A stretch of 24,336 nucleotides of DNA, taken from NCBI GenBank assembly GCA_001247695.2, contig LGRX02031347.1, forward strand, positions 1-24,336. Reading direction: 5' to 3'. Under the pieces are notes generated by a model. The model did not search any database. It was not told where the DNA came from and worked only from the letters and a program-made list of their open reading frames with translations. Position 1 is the stretch's first letter. Each line of letters begins with the position of its first letter. This document shows, in pieces, positions 1 through 8,520 of this stretch. Source of the DNA: Cymbomonas tetramitiformis (Eukaryota > Chlorophyta > Pyramimonadophyceae > Pyramimonadales > Pyramimonadaceae). The position numbers were made by a program, and so were the translations under genes.

Positions 1-760
1 TGTTGTTCGGTTGTGAGGACTGAACCAGTCTCACAAGGGTGCAAGTGACACTTGCAGAGAATATGGTCCTGGGACCATAGGGTAATATTGGAATCGGATC
101 TTTTAAGTTACTCTTTGGTCAAGTTGCCTAACAGCCACAGAGGTGGCTGCCAATGTACGACAATTTTAAACTCAACCCCGAGAGCTTGCACAGCTCTCTA
201 CTTAAGGTAACTCGTCCTTACCATGCCACTTCATGTGTTCAGTCATTTGCTGACTGCAACAACCAATCAGCTGGGATCTGTCATCAGTACTTAAATGTTT
301 CTGATTGTCACCTCCCAAGTCTCTCATTTGAATACTCACAGATCTGCTGATGTGACTGTATAACTGAGGTCCTCCTCGATTCCCTCCAGTTATGTTCGAC
401 TGATCGAATCCTAAATGGTATCCCACCAATTCTCTCAAGTCTGATCTGCTGTAGGTGCAGATATTCAAATGTCACATTTGAGTCAGTCACTTCTGTCGGT
501 CACCTTTGTCAATTCTGCCAGTCACCTGTGTCATTCGGTCATGCTGGTGACTGTCATCATTTCCGGTTGGTGACTGTCATCGTTTCTGTCACTCGTCATT
601 CTGACACGCCTGTCTCTCGTACTGACTCGTGATGTACCCTAGTACAACTCTCCCCCCCTTTTAGGCGCGCCTACGTCCTCGCTAGGCTGTCCGGCCCGTA
701 TATACATTGTCTGAGGTTTGAGCATGCACTTGTGACAAGAGTCGAGCTACTAAGCTCTCG
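1..760. repeat. Chain of short unrelated hairpins, no gene
   Basis: No convincing coding region is visible in this stretch. It holds a succession of inverted repeats, each with its own sequence: 11-36 (11-bp arms with one bulge), 40-56 (TGCAAGTG arms, 1-nt loop), 62-79 (TATGGTCC arms, 2-nt loop), 132-149 (CAGCCAC arms), 180-198 (GAGAGCT arms), 240-256 (CAGTCA arms), 395-408 (TTCGA arms), 465-481 (TCAAATGT arms, 1-nt loop), 634-647 (TGTAC arms), 662-673 (TAGGCGCGCCTA, perfect) and 743-760 (GAGCT arms). By simple base-composition arithmetic, three or more perfect 8-bp arms with loops under 3 nt would not be expected in 760 bp. The function is unknown. It could be the edge of an unrecognised mobile element or a structured transcript. 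Confidence 0.6.
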
Positions 761-905
761 GTTCTTGGGTTCCGTGCCCCCCAGTCCTCGGGTCTGGGTC
801 CCCTTTACGGTTCTTGGGTCCGTGCCCCCCAGTCCTCGGGTCCGGGTCCCCCTTACGGTTCTTGGGTCCGTGCCCCCCAGTCCTTGGGTCTGGGTCCCCT
901 TCCGC
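760..905. repeat. 48-bp tandem repeat, three copies
   Basis: Three head-to-tail copies start at about 760, 809 and 857 (periods 49 and 48). Each begins GGTTCTTGGG, has a run of six C in its middle, and ends in a GGGTCCCCTT-type stretch. The array lies downstream of the minus-strand repeat-rich reading frame, whose stop is at 983. Nothing recognisable is encoded in it. Confidence 0.8.
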
Positions 906-982
906 AATCCGGGTTCGCCAAGGCGCTTCACCGTCTCACGCTGCCAACGCTCATCAAGTTTGGCAACCTCGGCACTTCCAGA

Positions 983-3900
983 TCACGGGGCTTCCGCGGC
1001 CATTGCGCCCCGTGGCTGACCAGCCTCGGTATCTTGAAACTCGCACGTGTCAGTTCTCGCTGTCAGCGTCGAAATGAGGTTCATTACCGCGAGCGCGCTG
1101 GGGTGCACGTGCTGGGCTGCCCGCGGAGCATCGTTTGCACCTGCATCCTGGGTTGCTGAGCCATCAACCATTGCGTCGGGCTGCTCGTGCTGAGCTGTCT
1201 GTGGAGCACCGATGCTGGGGCAGCTCGCTGCCGTGGGCGGCCGCAGCTCAGCGCCGCTGCTGGAGCAGCTTGCTGCTGTGGGCGGCCGCAGCTCAGCGCC
1301 GCTGCTGCGGGGGTAGCGTGCTGCCGTGGGCGGCCGCAGGTCAGCGCCGCTACTGGGGCAGCTTGCTGCCGTGGGCGGTCGCAGCTCAGCGCCGCAGCTG
1401 CAGAGGCAGCTCGCTGCCGTGGGCGGCCGCAGCTCAGCGCCGCTGCTGGGGCAGCTCGCTGCCTTGGGCGGCCGCAGCTCAGCGCCGCTGCTGGGGCAGC
1501 TGGCTGCCGTTGGCGGCCGTAGTTCAGCGCCGTTGTTGGGGCAGCTCGCTGCCGTAGGCGGCCGCGGCTCAGCGCCGCTGCTGGGACAGCTCACTACCGC
1601 GGGCGGCTGCAGCTCAATTGGCTCCGTGTCCATCGGGTACCATTTGCCATTCGGGTAAAGGAGGTCCTCGTACGTCCACCCAAAAGCCGCATCCATCGCG
1701 CAGCCGCTGGGCGCCGCCCCAGGATGCACATGTTGCGCCTCGGGCGTGCAGCTGCTAGGTACCGTGCTAGGCTGCGGAGACTGCGTTTTGGACATGCAGC
1801 TGCTGGACGCCGTGCCAGGCTGCGGAAGCAGCGCCTCACCCGTGCCGCCGATGGGTAACGCGCTAGGCTGCAGAGGCGGCGCCAGAGTCGTGCAGTCGCT
1901 GGGCGTCGTGCTAGGCTGCATAGGCAACGTCCCAGCCATGCAGCTGCTGGGCGCCATGCCATGCTGCGGAGGTTGTGCTTCAGTGGTGCAGCCGCTGGCC
2001 CTCGCGCCAGGCTGCTGGGACAGCGCCCTGGTTGTGCAGCCGCAGGGCATTGCGCCAGGCTGCAGAGGCAGCGCCTCGGCTGTGCAGCCGCAAGGTGTCG
2101 CGTCAGGTTGCGGAGGCTGAGCCCCGGTCGTGCAGCCAATGGACATCGCGCCAGGCTGCAGAGGCTGCACCTCGGCCATGCAGTGCCGGGGGCAGCTCGC
2201 TGCCGAGGGCGGCCGCAGCTCAGCGCCGCTGCTGGGGCAGCTCGCTGCCGTGGGCGGCTCAGCGCCGCTGCTGGGGCAGCTCGCTGCTGTGGGCGGCCGC
2301 AACTCAGCGCCGCTGCTGCGGGGGCAGCTCGCTGCCGTGGGCGGCTCAGCGCCGCTGCTGGGGCAGCTCGCTGCCGTGGGCGGCCGCAGCTCAGCGCCGC
2401 TGCTGCGGGAGCAGCTCGCTGCCGTGGGCGGCCGCGGCTCAGCGCCGCTGCTGGGGCAGCTCGCTGCCGTGATGAGCGGCTGCGGCTCCGTGCTGCTGCT
2501 GGGGCAGCTCTCTGCCGTGGGCGGCTGCAGCTCCGCGCCGCTGGTGGGGCATCTTGCTGTCGTGGGCGGCCGCATCAAAATTGGCTCCGGTTCCATCGGG
2601 TACCATTTGCCATTTGGGTAGAGGAAGTCCTCATACGTCCACCCAAAAGCCGCATCCATCGCACAACAGTCAAGCGCCTCCGGCGTACTCCCTTGCGATA
2701 GTCCGCAAGTCGCGGGAGCACTGAGGCTGTGGGCCGCCGGGGCCGTGCTGCTGCAGTCTGCTGGGGCAGTATGGCTGTGGGCAGTTGATGAGGCAACACC
2801 TTTGTTGCAGGCTGCTGATGCAGCAAGACTGTGTTGGGCTGCTAGGGCAGCAAGGCCGTGAGCAGTTGAAACAGCACCGGCGTAGGCAGTTGAGGCTGCA
2901 AGACTGAGAACTGCTGGGTCAGCACGGCCATGGGCAGCTAAGATGACACCGCTGCAGGCTTCTACTGGGGCTGCAAGGCTGTGAGCTGTTGAGTAAGCAA
3001 GGCCGTGGGCAGCTAAGACAGTATCACCGCAGGCTGCTGGAGCTGCAGGGCCATAATAAGTTATTGAGTCAACAAGGCTCTCTGTCGTGGGCGGCCGCAG
3101 GACCGCGCTGCTGATAGGACAGCTCACTGCCGTGGGCAGCTGCAACAAGAGCTCCACGCCGCTGCTGGGGCAGCTCGCTGCCATGGGCAGCTGCAGCTCC
3201 GTGCTGCTGCTGAGGCAGCTCTCTGCCGTGGGCAGCTGCAACTCTGTGCCGCTGATGGGGCAGCTTGCTGCCGTAGGCATCTGCAACAAAAGCTCCGCGC
3301 TGCTGCTAGGGCAGCTCGCTGCCGTGGACAGCTGCAGCTCCGCGCCGCTGCTAGGGCAGCTCGCTGCCGTGGGCAACCGCAGCTCAGCGCCGCTGCTGCG
3401 GGGGCAGCTCGCTGCCGTGGGCGGCCGCAGCTCAACGCCGCTGCTGCGGGGACAGCTCGCTGCCGTGGGCGGCCGCAGCTCAACGCCGCTGCTGCGGGGA
3501 CAGCTCGCTGCCGTGGGCGGTCGCCGCTCAGCGCCGCTGCTGGGGCAACTTGCTGCCGTGGGCGGTCGCAGCTCAGCGCCGTTGTTGGGGCAGCTTGCTG
3601 CCGTGGGCGGCCGCGGCTCAGCGCCGCTGTTGGGACAGCTCACTGCCGTGGACAGTTGCAGCTCCGTGCTGATGCTGGGGCAGCTATCTCCCGTGGGCAG
3701 CTGCAGCTCCGCACCGCTACTGGGACACCTCACTGCTGTGGACAGCTGCAGCTGTGGCAGCGCGGGTGCTAGCTGCTGAGGCAGCGCCTGCGTCGGCAGT
3801 GGGGGCAGCGCCTGCCTTGGCAGCGAGGGCAGCGCCTGCGTGGGCTGCTCGTGGGGCAGCGCCGGTGTGAGCTGCTCGTGCGGTAATGCCGGTGTGAGCT

Positions 3901-6394
3901 GCTCGTGGGGCAGCGCCAGCACGGGCTGCTCGTGCGGCAGCCCCGGTGTGGGCTGCTCATGGGGCAGCGCAAGCGTGGGCTGCTCGTGCAACAGCTCCGG
4001 CGTGGGCTGCTCGTGCGGCAACTCCGGTGTGGGCTGCGCCTGCATCGGCAGCGAGGGCAGCGCCTGCATCGGCAGCGGGGGCAGCACCTGCGTCGGCCAC
4101 GGGGACAGCGCTTGCGTCGCCAGCGGGGGCAACACCTTGGCCATGCAGCCTGCAGCCATGCAGCCAGGGGGCACCTTGCCAGGCTGCCGGGGCTGCACCT
4201 CAACTCTGCAGCCATCAGCCATGCAGCCATGGGGCACCTCGCTGGGCTGCAAGGGCAGCGCCTTGGCCATGCAGCCTTCAGCCATGCAGACATGGGACCC
4301 CTCGCCGGTCTGCAAGGACTGCTTCTTGGTCATGCCTGGCTGCCGGGGCTGTACCTCAACTCTGCAGCCATCAGCCATGCAGCCATGGGGCACCTCGCCG
4401 AGCTGCAAGGGCAGCGCCTTGGCCATGCAACCTTCAGCCATGCAGCCATGGGACACCTCGCCGGTTTGCAGGGGCTGCTTCTTGGCCATGCCTGGCTGCC
4501 GGGGCTGCACCTCAACTCTGCAACCATCAGCCATGCTGCCATGGGGCACCTCGCCGGGTTGTGGGGACTGCGTCTTGGCCATGCAGCCTTCAGCCATGCA
4601 TCCATGGGACACCTCGCCGGTCTGCAGGGGCTGCTTCTTGGCCATGCCTGGCTGCCGGGGCTGAGCCTCAGATGTACAGCCTCTAGACATAGGCATTGTG
4701 CCAGTCTGCGGACGCTGATCCTCGGGCGGCCAGCCGATGGGTGCTGCGTAAGGCTGCTGAGGAAGCGCCTGCGTCGGCAGAGGGGGCAGCGCCTGCCTCG
4801 GCAGCGAAGGCAGCGCATGCGTGGGCTGCTCATGGGGCAGCGCCGGTGTGGGCTGCCGGGGCAGCACCTGCGTGGGCTGCTGGGTCAGCTCCGAAGTGGA
4901 CTGATGTGGCAGTACCGGCGTGGGCTGCTGGGGCAGCTCGCTGCCGTGGACAGCTGCAGCTCCGCGCCGCTGCTGGGGCAGCTGAATGCCGGTGACAGCT
5001 GCAGCTCCACGCCGCTGCTGGGGCGGCTCAATGCCGGTGGCGGCTGCAGCTCCGTGCCGCTGCTGGGGCAATTCGCTGCCGTGGTCAGCTGCAGCTCCGC
5101 GCTGCCACTGGGGCAGCTCGCTGCCGTGGGCGGCCACATCTCCACACGGCTGCTTGGACAGCTGAATGCCGGTGGCAGCTGCAGCTCCGTGCCGCTGCTG
5201 GGGCAGCTCGCTGTCGCGGACAGCTGCAGCTCCGTGCTGCTGCTGGGGCAGCTCCAGTGATGGCTGCTGCGGCAGCACGGGCATTGGCTGCTGGGGCAGC
5301 TCGCTGCCGTGGACAGCTGGAGTTCCGCGTTGCTGCTGGGGCCGCTCACTACCGTGGTCAGCTGCAGCTCCGCGCCGCCGCTGGGATAGCTTGCTGCCGG
5401 TGGCAGCTGCAGCTCCGCGCCGCTGCTGGGGCGGCTCAATGCCGGTGGCAGCTGCAGCTCCGCGCCGTTGCTGGGGCGGCTCAATGCCGGTGGCAGCTGC
5501 AGCTCCGTGTTGCTGTTGGGGCCGCTCACTACTGTGGGCAGCTGCAGCTCCGCGCCGCCGCTGGGGCAGTGCAGGTGCTAACTGCTGAGGCAGCGCCTGC
5601 GTCGGCAGCGGGGGCAGCGCCTGCATTGGCAGCGAAGGCAGCGCATGCGTGGGCTGCCCATGGAGCAGCTCCGGTGCGGGCCGACGGGGCAGCATCTGCG
5701 TGGGCCGCTGGGCCAGCTCCAAAGCGGGCCGCTGTGCCAGCACCGGCATGGGCTGCCCATGGAGCAGCTCCGGTGTGGGCTGACGGGGCAGCACCTGCGT
5801 GGGCCGCTGGGTCAGCTCCGAAGTGGGCCGCTGTGGCAGCACCGGCGTGGGCCGCTCATGGGGCAGCTCCGGTGTGGGCTGCTCGTGGGGCAGCGCCGGT
5901 GCTAGCTGCTGAGGCAGCGCCTGCGTCGGCTGCGTCGACCGCGGGAGCAGCGCCTGCCGGGGCCGCTCGTGGGGCAGCGGCTGCGTCGACCGCGGGAGCA
6001 GCTCCTGCCGGGGCCGCTCGTGGGGCAGCGCCGGTGTGGGCTGCTCGTGGGGCAGCACCGGTGTGGACTGACGGGGCAGCACCTGCGCTGGCTGCTGGGT
6101 CAGCTCCGAAGTGGGCTGCTGTAGCTCCGGCAGCAGCTCCGGCGTAGGCATCTCGTGCGGCAGCACCGGTGTGGGCTGCTCGTGGGGCAGCACCGGTGTG
6201 GGCTGACGGGGCAGCACCTGCGCTGGCTGCTGGGTCAGCTCCGAAGTGGGCTGCTTGTGCGACAGCGCCGGTGATGGCTGGGGCTCTGTGCTGCTGCTGA
6301 GGCAGCTTGCTGCTGTGGGCTGCTGCAGCTGGGGCAGCACGGATGCTAGCTGCTGAGGCAGCGTCTGCGTCGGCAGCGGGGGCAGCGCTTGCAT
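983..6394 (-). CDS. Repeat-rich low-complexity protein, C-terminal part
   Basis: The frame is open for 1,803 codons from an ATG at 6394 and stays open upstream to about 6587. I recognise no family. The protein consists of several interleaved repeat types: a 15-16-residue Ser/Cys/Pro unit of the form AELRPPTAASCPSSG (about 1200-1615, 2190-2575, 3075-3765, with variants at 4930-5570); a Pro-rich PTPVLPHEQ unit (about 3800-4060 and 5640-6400); and a GCMAEGCMAK/QPG unit (about 1690-2180 and 4140-4680). Two 24-residue copies of a non-repetitive module containing FGWTYED and NGKWYPM sit at 2594-2665 and 1631-1702. No signal peptide or membrane segment is seen. Coding is supported by the length of the frame and by mostly synonymous divergence between the two modules. 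It is probably the 3' part of a longer frame beginning at 9687. A large non-coding minisatellite that happens to stay open is the alternative. Confidence 0.5.
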   Translation of the reverse strand: MQALPPLPTQTLPQQLASVLPQLQQPTAASCLSSSTEPQPSPALSHKQPTSELTQQPAQVLPRQPTPVLPHEQPTPVLPHEMPTPELLPELQQPTSELTQQPAQVLPRQSTPVLPHEQPTPALPHERPRQELLPRSTQPLPHERPRQALLPRSTQPTQALPQQLAPALPHEQPTPELPHERPTPVLPQRPTSELTQRPTQVLPRQPTPELLHGQPMPVLAQRPALELAQRPTQMLPRRPAPELLHGQPTHALPSLPMQALPPLPTQALPQQLAPALPQRRRGAAAAHSSERPQQQHGAAAATGIEPPQQRRGAAAATGIEPPQQRRGAAAATGSKLSQRRRGAAADHGSERPQQQRGTPAVHGSELPQQPMPVLPQQPSLELPQQQHGAAAVRDSELPQQRHGAAAATGIQLSKQPCGDVAAHGSELPQWQRGAAADHGSELPQQRHGAAAATGIEPPQQRRGAAAVTGIQLPQQRRGAAAVHGSELPQQPTPVLPHQSTSELTQQPTQVLPRQPTPALPHEQPTHALPSLPRQALPPLPTQALPQQPYAAPIGWPPEDQRPQTGTMPMSRGCTSEAQPRQPGMAKKQPLQTGEVSHGCMAEGCMAKTQSPQPGEVPHGSMADGCRVEVQPRQPGMAKKQPLQTGEVSHGCMAEGCMAKALPLQLGEVPHGCMADGCRVEVQPRQPGMTKKQSLQTGEGSHVCMAEGCMAKALPLQPSEVPHGCMADGCRVEVQPRQPGKVPPGCMAAGCMAKVLPPLATQALSPWPTQVLPPLPMQALPSLPMQAQPTPELPHEQPTPELLHEQPTLALPHEQPTPGLPHEQPVLALPHEQLTPALPHEQLTPALPHEQPTQALPSLPRQALPPLPTQALPQQLAPALPQLQLSTAVRCPSSGAELQLPTGDSCPSISTELQLSTAVSCPNSGAEPRPPTAASCPNNGAELRPPTAASCPSSGAERRPPTAASCPRSSGVELRPPTAASCPRSSGVELRPPTAASCPRSSGAELRLPTAASCPSSGAELQLSTAASCPSSSAELLLQMPTAASCPISGTELQLPTAESCLSSSTELQLPMAASCPSSGVELLLQLPTAVSCPISSAVLRPPTTESLVDSITYYGPAAPAACGDTVLAAHGLAYSTAHSLAAPVEACSGVILAAHGRADPAVLSLAASTAYAGAVSTAHGLAALAAQHSLAASAACNKGVASSTAHSHTAPADCSSTAPAAHSLSAPATCGLSQGSTPEALDCCAMDAAFGWTYEDFLYPNGKWYPMEPEPILMRPPTTARCPTSGAELQPPTAESCPSSSTEPQPLITAASCPSSGAEPRPPTAASCSRSSGAELRPPTAASCPSSGAEPPTAASCPRSSGAELRPPTAASCPSSGAEPPTAASCPSSGAELRPPSAASCPRHCMAEVQPLQPGAMSIGCTTGAQPPQPDATPCGCTAEALPLQPGAMPCGCTTRALSQQPGARASGCTTEAQPPQHGMAPSSCMAGTLPMQPSTTPSDCTTLAPPLQPSALPIGGTGEALLPQPGTASSSCMSKTQSPQPSTVPSSCTPEAQHVHPGAAPSGCAMDAAFGWTYEDLLYPNGKWYPMDTEPIELQPPAVVSCPSSGAEPRPPTAASCPNNGAELRPPTAASCPSSGAELRPPKAASCPSSGAELRPPTAASCLCSCGAELRPPTAASCPSSGADLRPPTAARYPRSSGAELRPPTAASCSSSGAELRPPTAASCPSIGAPQTAQHEQPDAMVDGSATQDAGANDAPRAAQHVHPSALAVMNLISTLTARTDTCEFQDTEAGQPRGAMAAEAP
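1631..1702 (-). repeat. 24-residue FGWTYED...GKWYPM module, copy 2
   Basis: This is the second copy of a non-low-complexity module inside the repeat-rich protein. Its codons differ from the copy at 2594-2665 at five positions. Four are synonymous third-position changes (Cys, Tyr, Leu, Pro) and one is Phe to Leu. That pattern fits selection on the protein sequence. No domain family is recognised. Confidence 0.7.
2594..2665 (-). repeat. 24-residue FGWTYED...GKWYPM module, copy 1
   Basis: First copy of the module (running from Cys-Ala-Met-Asp to Tyr-Pro-Met on the minus strand). It is flanked by about 130 residues rich in Ala, His and Ser on its N-terminal side and by Ser/Cys/Pro repeats on its C-terminal side. 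The aromatic-rich, non-repetitive composition sets it apart from the surrounding protein. Confidence 0.7.
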
Positions 6395-6444
6395 CGGCAG
6401 CGGGGTCAGCGCCAGCGTGGGCCGCTCGTAGGGCAGCGCCGGTG

Positions 6445-8496
6445 CTAGCTGCTGAGGTAGCGCCTGCGTCGGCAGCGTCGAACGCGGAGGCAGCGCCTGC
6501 CGAGGCCGCTCGTGGAGCAGCAGGGGCAGCGCTTGCGTCGGCTGTTGCAGGTCCGCGCTGCTGCTAGGGCAGCTCGCTGCCGTGGACGCTGCAGCTCCGC
6601 GCTGCTGTTGGGACAGCTCACTGCCGTGGACAGTTGCAGGTCCGTGCCGTTGAACTCGCTATTACCTGCTGCCCATTCCCCCCCCCTTTTGCAGGCTGCT
6701 GAGTCAGCACTGACCTGTTGGGTTGCTGGGGCAGCAAGTCCGCGGGCAGCCTCAGCAGTACGCAACTTAGTCGCAGCAGCTATTGTTATCCGAGCCGGAA
6801 CAGGCTGTTGCTTCTGACGCTCAGCTCGTTCGGCTTCTCGGATCTGTTGGTCACGATCTTGCTGCCATAAGAGTTGAACCTGGAGTCGAAGGTCCTTGCA
6901 CCTGCTGTGCTTCGCGCATGCGCACCCAACCAGGTCTACCGGTTCGCACGCCGTGCATGCGTACTCCACCAGCTCGTTGTTACCTTGCGCCACTCGTGCA
7001 CACTCCGCCAGCTTGCAACAGCTGTCCGCCTGCTCCGGTATTGTGGCACATAGTGTGCACCCTGCCAGCTCACAACAGCTGTCTGCCCGCGCCGATACTG
7101 CTGCACGTTGTACGCTCCCCACCAGCTCCGCTAGCTCGCAGCTGCCTTGTGCCGTTGCAACACAAGCGCACTTTATCATAGCGCACCGGCTGCCTTGCCG
7201 CAGCTGCTCCGCACTTGCGCACTCCACCAGCTCCTCCAACTTGCAGCTGCCATGCGCCGTTGCAACACACTCGCTCTCCACCTCGAAGTCGGCCCGCTCG
7301 CACGCCATGCATGCACACTCAGCTATCGCGCTGGGTGACACGTGCTGGACTGCTTGTGGAACAACACTCGCACTTGCGCCGTGGGCTGCTGAGTCTTTAG
7401 CCATTGCACTGAACAGCTCACGTGTTGTGGCCCACTGAGGCAGCTCTGTGCCGTTGTTGTTGCGAGGACAGCCTTGCACTAGCGCCGTGGACTGCTGCGG
7501 CAACTGGGCACTGTTGCTGCCGGGACAGCCTTGCTCTTGTGTCGTGGGCTGTTGTGGCAGCTGGGAGCTGCTGCTGCTGGGGTAGCCTTGCACTGGCGCT
7601 AAGGGCTGCTGAGGCAGCTGGGCACTGCTGCTACTGGGGCAGCCTTGCGCTTGCACCATGGGCTGCTGAGGCAGCTGGGTGACGCTGCAGCTGGGGCAGC
7701 CTTGCATTTGCGCCGTGGGCTGCTGCACCTCAACTCTGCAGCTATCAGCCGTGCAGCTTTGGCGCACCTCGCCGAGCTGTGGGGGCTGCACTTTAGCTAT
7801 GGATGCTCTTCGGCCATGCATTCCGGCCGGCTTATCATCGGCAGGTATCATGCGGCTGCGATTATATACACATGGGAGTGCGCACCCGTGGCAGCAATGT
7901 GTATGCACACGTACGCACGCGCACCCTATCATTGCCGATGATGCTGGCGACGAAGATTCTCCATAAGTGCCGATACACATAGCCTCATCATGAGGATGCG
8001 CAGCCACGTCGTATAATGCTTCAACCACACTCAGCCGCAGCTCAGCGCCTCTACTCGGGCAGCTCGTTGCCGCTGCCGTGGGCGGCCGCAGCTCAGCGCT
8101 GCTGCTGGTGCAGTTCGTTGCTGACGTTGAGTCACGATCATCAGAAGAAAACGGTGTACAACCTGATGATAATTGCCCGGTACGCATCGCCGACGATGAT
8201 CTTCCGGCACCATGCGCCACCGGCGCCGGAATTTCTGCCCGCGCACACCGTGACGACAATCCATTCCGCACCGCCAACAATGGCGCTCCAACGTGCGCTT
8301 TCGTCGGCGGAAGTCCCGCCAACGTGTGCGGCATGTGCACGCTGTCCTCAAGTATTGCACATCTACTCATGGTGCACCCCTCATATATATGTGCGTGTGT
8401 GTACGCACGCACGGCCGGCGTATCATCGGCAGTCATCATGCAGCTGCACACATATACCCATGGGAGTGCGCACCCTTGGCAGCAATATTTATGCAC
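6445..8496 (-). CDS. Repeat-rich protein, middle part, frameshifted at its end
   Basis: The frame is open from directly after an in-frame TGA (8497-8499) to 6445. Its first codon is GTG, so it is best read as a continuation of the upstream frame rather than a separate gene. It contains four 19-residue LPQQP...QGCPSSSSAQ units (about 7440-7710), a Cys-rich stretch with repeated SCCELAGC-like units (about 6890-7330), and a short charged helix-forming stretch (QQDRDQQIREAERAERQKQ). Relative to the repeat consensus, one base is missing at about 6587: GGAC-GCTG on the plus strand where other copies have GGACAGCTG. Past this point the frame yields unrelated Arg-rich residues, while the +1 frame continues the repeat pattern into the downstream frame. 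The function is unknown. Confidence 0.4.
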   Translation of the reverse strand: MHKYCCQGCALPWVYVCSCMMTADDTPAVRAYTHAHIYEGCTMSRCAILEDSVHMPHTLAGLPPTKAHVGAPLLAVRNGLSSRCARAEIPAPVAHGAGRSSSAMRTGQLSSGCTPFSSDDRDSTSATNCTSSSAELRPPTAAATSCPSRGAELRLSVVEALYDVAAHPHDEAMCIGTYGESSSPASSAMIGCACVRVHTHCCHGCALPCVYNRSRMIPADDKPAGMHGRRASIAKVQPPQLGEVRQSCTADSCRVEVQQPTAQMQGCPSCSVTQLPQQPMVQAQGCPSSSSAQLPQQPLAPVQGYPSSSSSQLPQQPTTQEQGCPGSNSAQLPQQSTALVQGCPRNNNGTELPQWATTRELFSAMAKDSAAHGASASVVPQAVQHVSPSAIAECACMACERADFEVESECVATAHGSCKLEELVECASAEQLRQGSRCAMIKCACVATAQGSCELAELVGSVQRAAVSARADSCCELAGCTLCATIPEQADSCCKLAECARVAQGNNELVEYACTACEPVDLVGCACAKHSRCKDLRLQVQLLWQQDRDQQIREAERAERQKQQPVPARITIAAATKLRTAEAARGLAAPATQQVSADSAACKRGGEWAAGNSEFNGTDLQLSTAVSCPNSSAELQRPRQRAALAAARTCNSRRKRCPCCSTSGLGRRCLRVRRCRRRRYLSS
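7440..7710 (-). repeat. 57-bp (19-residue) repeats
   Basis: Four to five copies of a 57-bp unit encode a Gln/Pro/Ser/Gly/Cys-rich 19-mer on the minus strand. On the plus strand each unit centres on CAGCCTTGC followed by GGGCTGCTGAGGCAGCTGGG-like sequence. The period is a multiple of three, so copy-number change would keep the frame. Confidence 0.6.
7825..7932. repeat. 108-bp dispersed repeat, copy A
   Basis: It begins GGCCGGCTTATCATCGGCAG and matches 8413-8520 closely over its whole length, including the shared TGGGAGTGCGCACCC block. Both copies are read in the same frame of the repeat-rich gene. Copy A carries CGT (Arg) where copy B has a TGA stop. Confidence 0.75.
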
Positions 8497-8520
8497 TCAT
8501 ACCCACGCGCACTCTGTCAC
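8413..8520. repeat. 108-bp dispersed repeat, copy B
   Basis: Second copy of the repeat at 7825-7932. It contains the TGA (8497-8499, minus strand) that breaks the long frame. The shared sequence and shared frame show that the stop is a change relative to the other copy. Confidence 0.75.

Noticed and set aside
153..490. Short open frames in the hairpin region
   Set aside because: Under 90 codons, no start context, no composition typical of protein, overlapping in both strands.
1..760. CRISPR array or tRNA cluster
   Set aside because: The hairpins differ in sequence, so there is no repeat-spacer pattern, and no cloverleaf or anticodon arm could be built.
1135..2701. Long plus-strand open frames over the GC-rich repeats
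   Set aside because: They are mirror frames of the 45-bp repeat units and break at each change of repeat type. The minus strand alone stays open over kilobases.
3840..6147. Plus-strand Gly/Cys/Ala-rich frames
   Set aside because: Same reason: antisense shadows of the repeat-rich protein, with no recognisable composition or start context.
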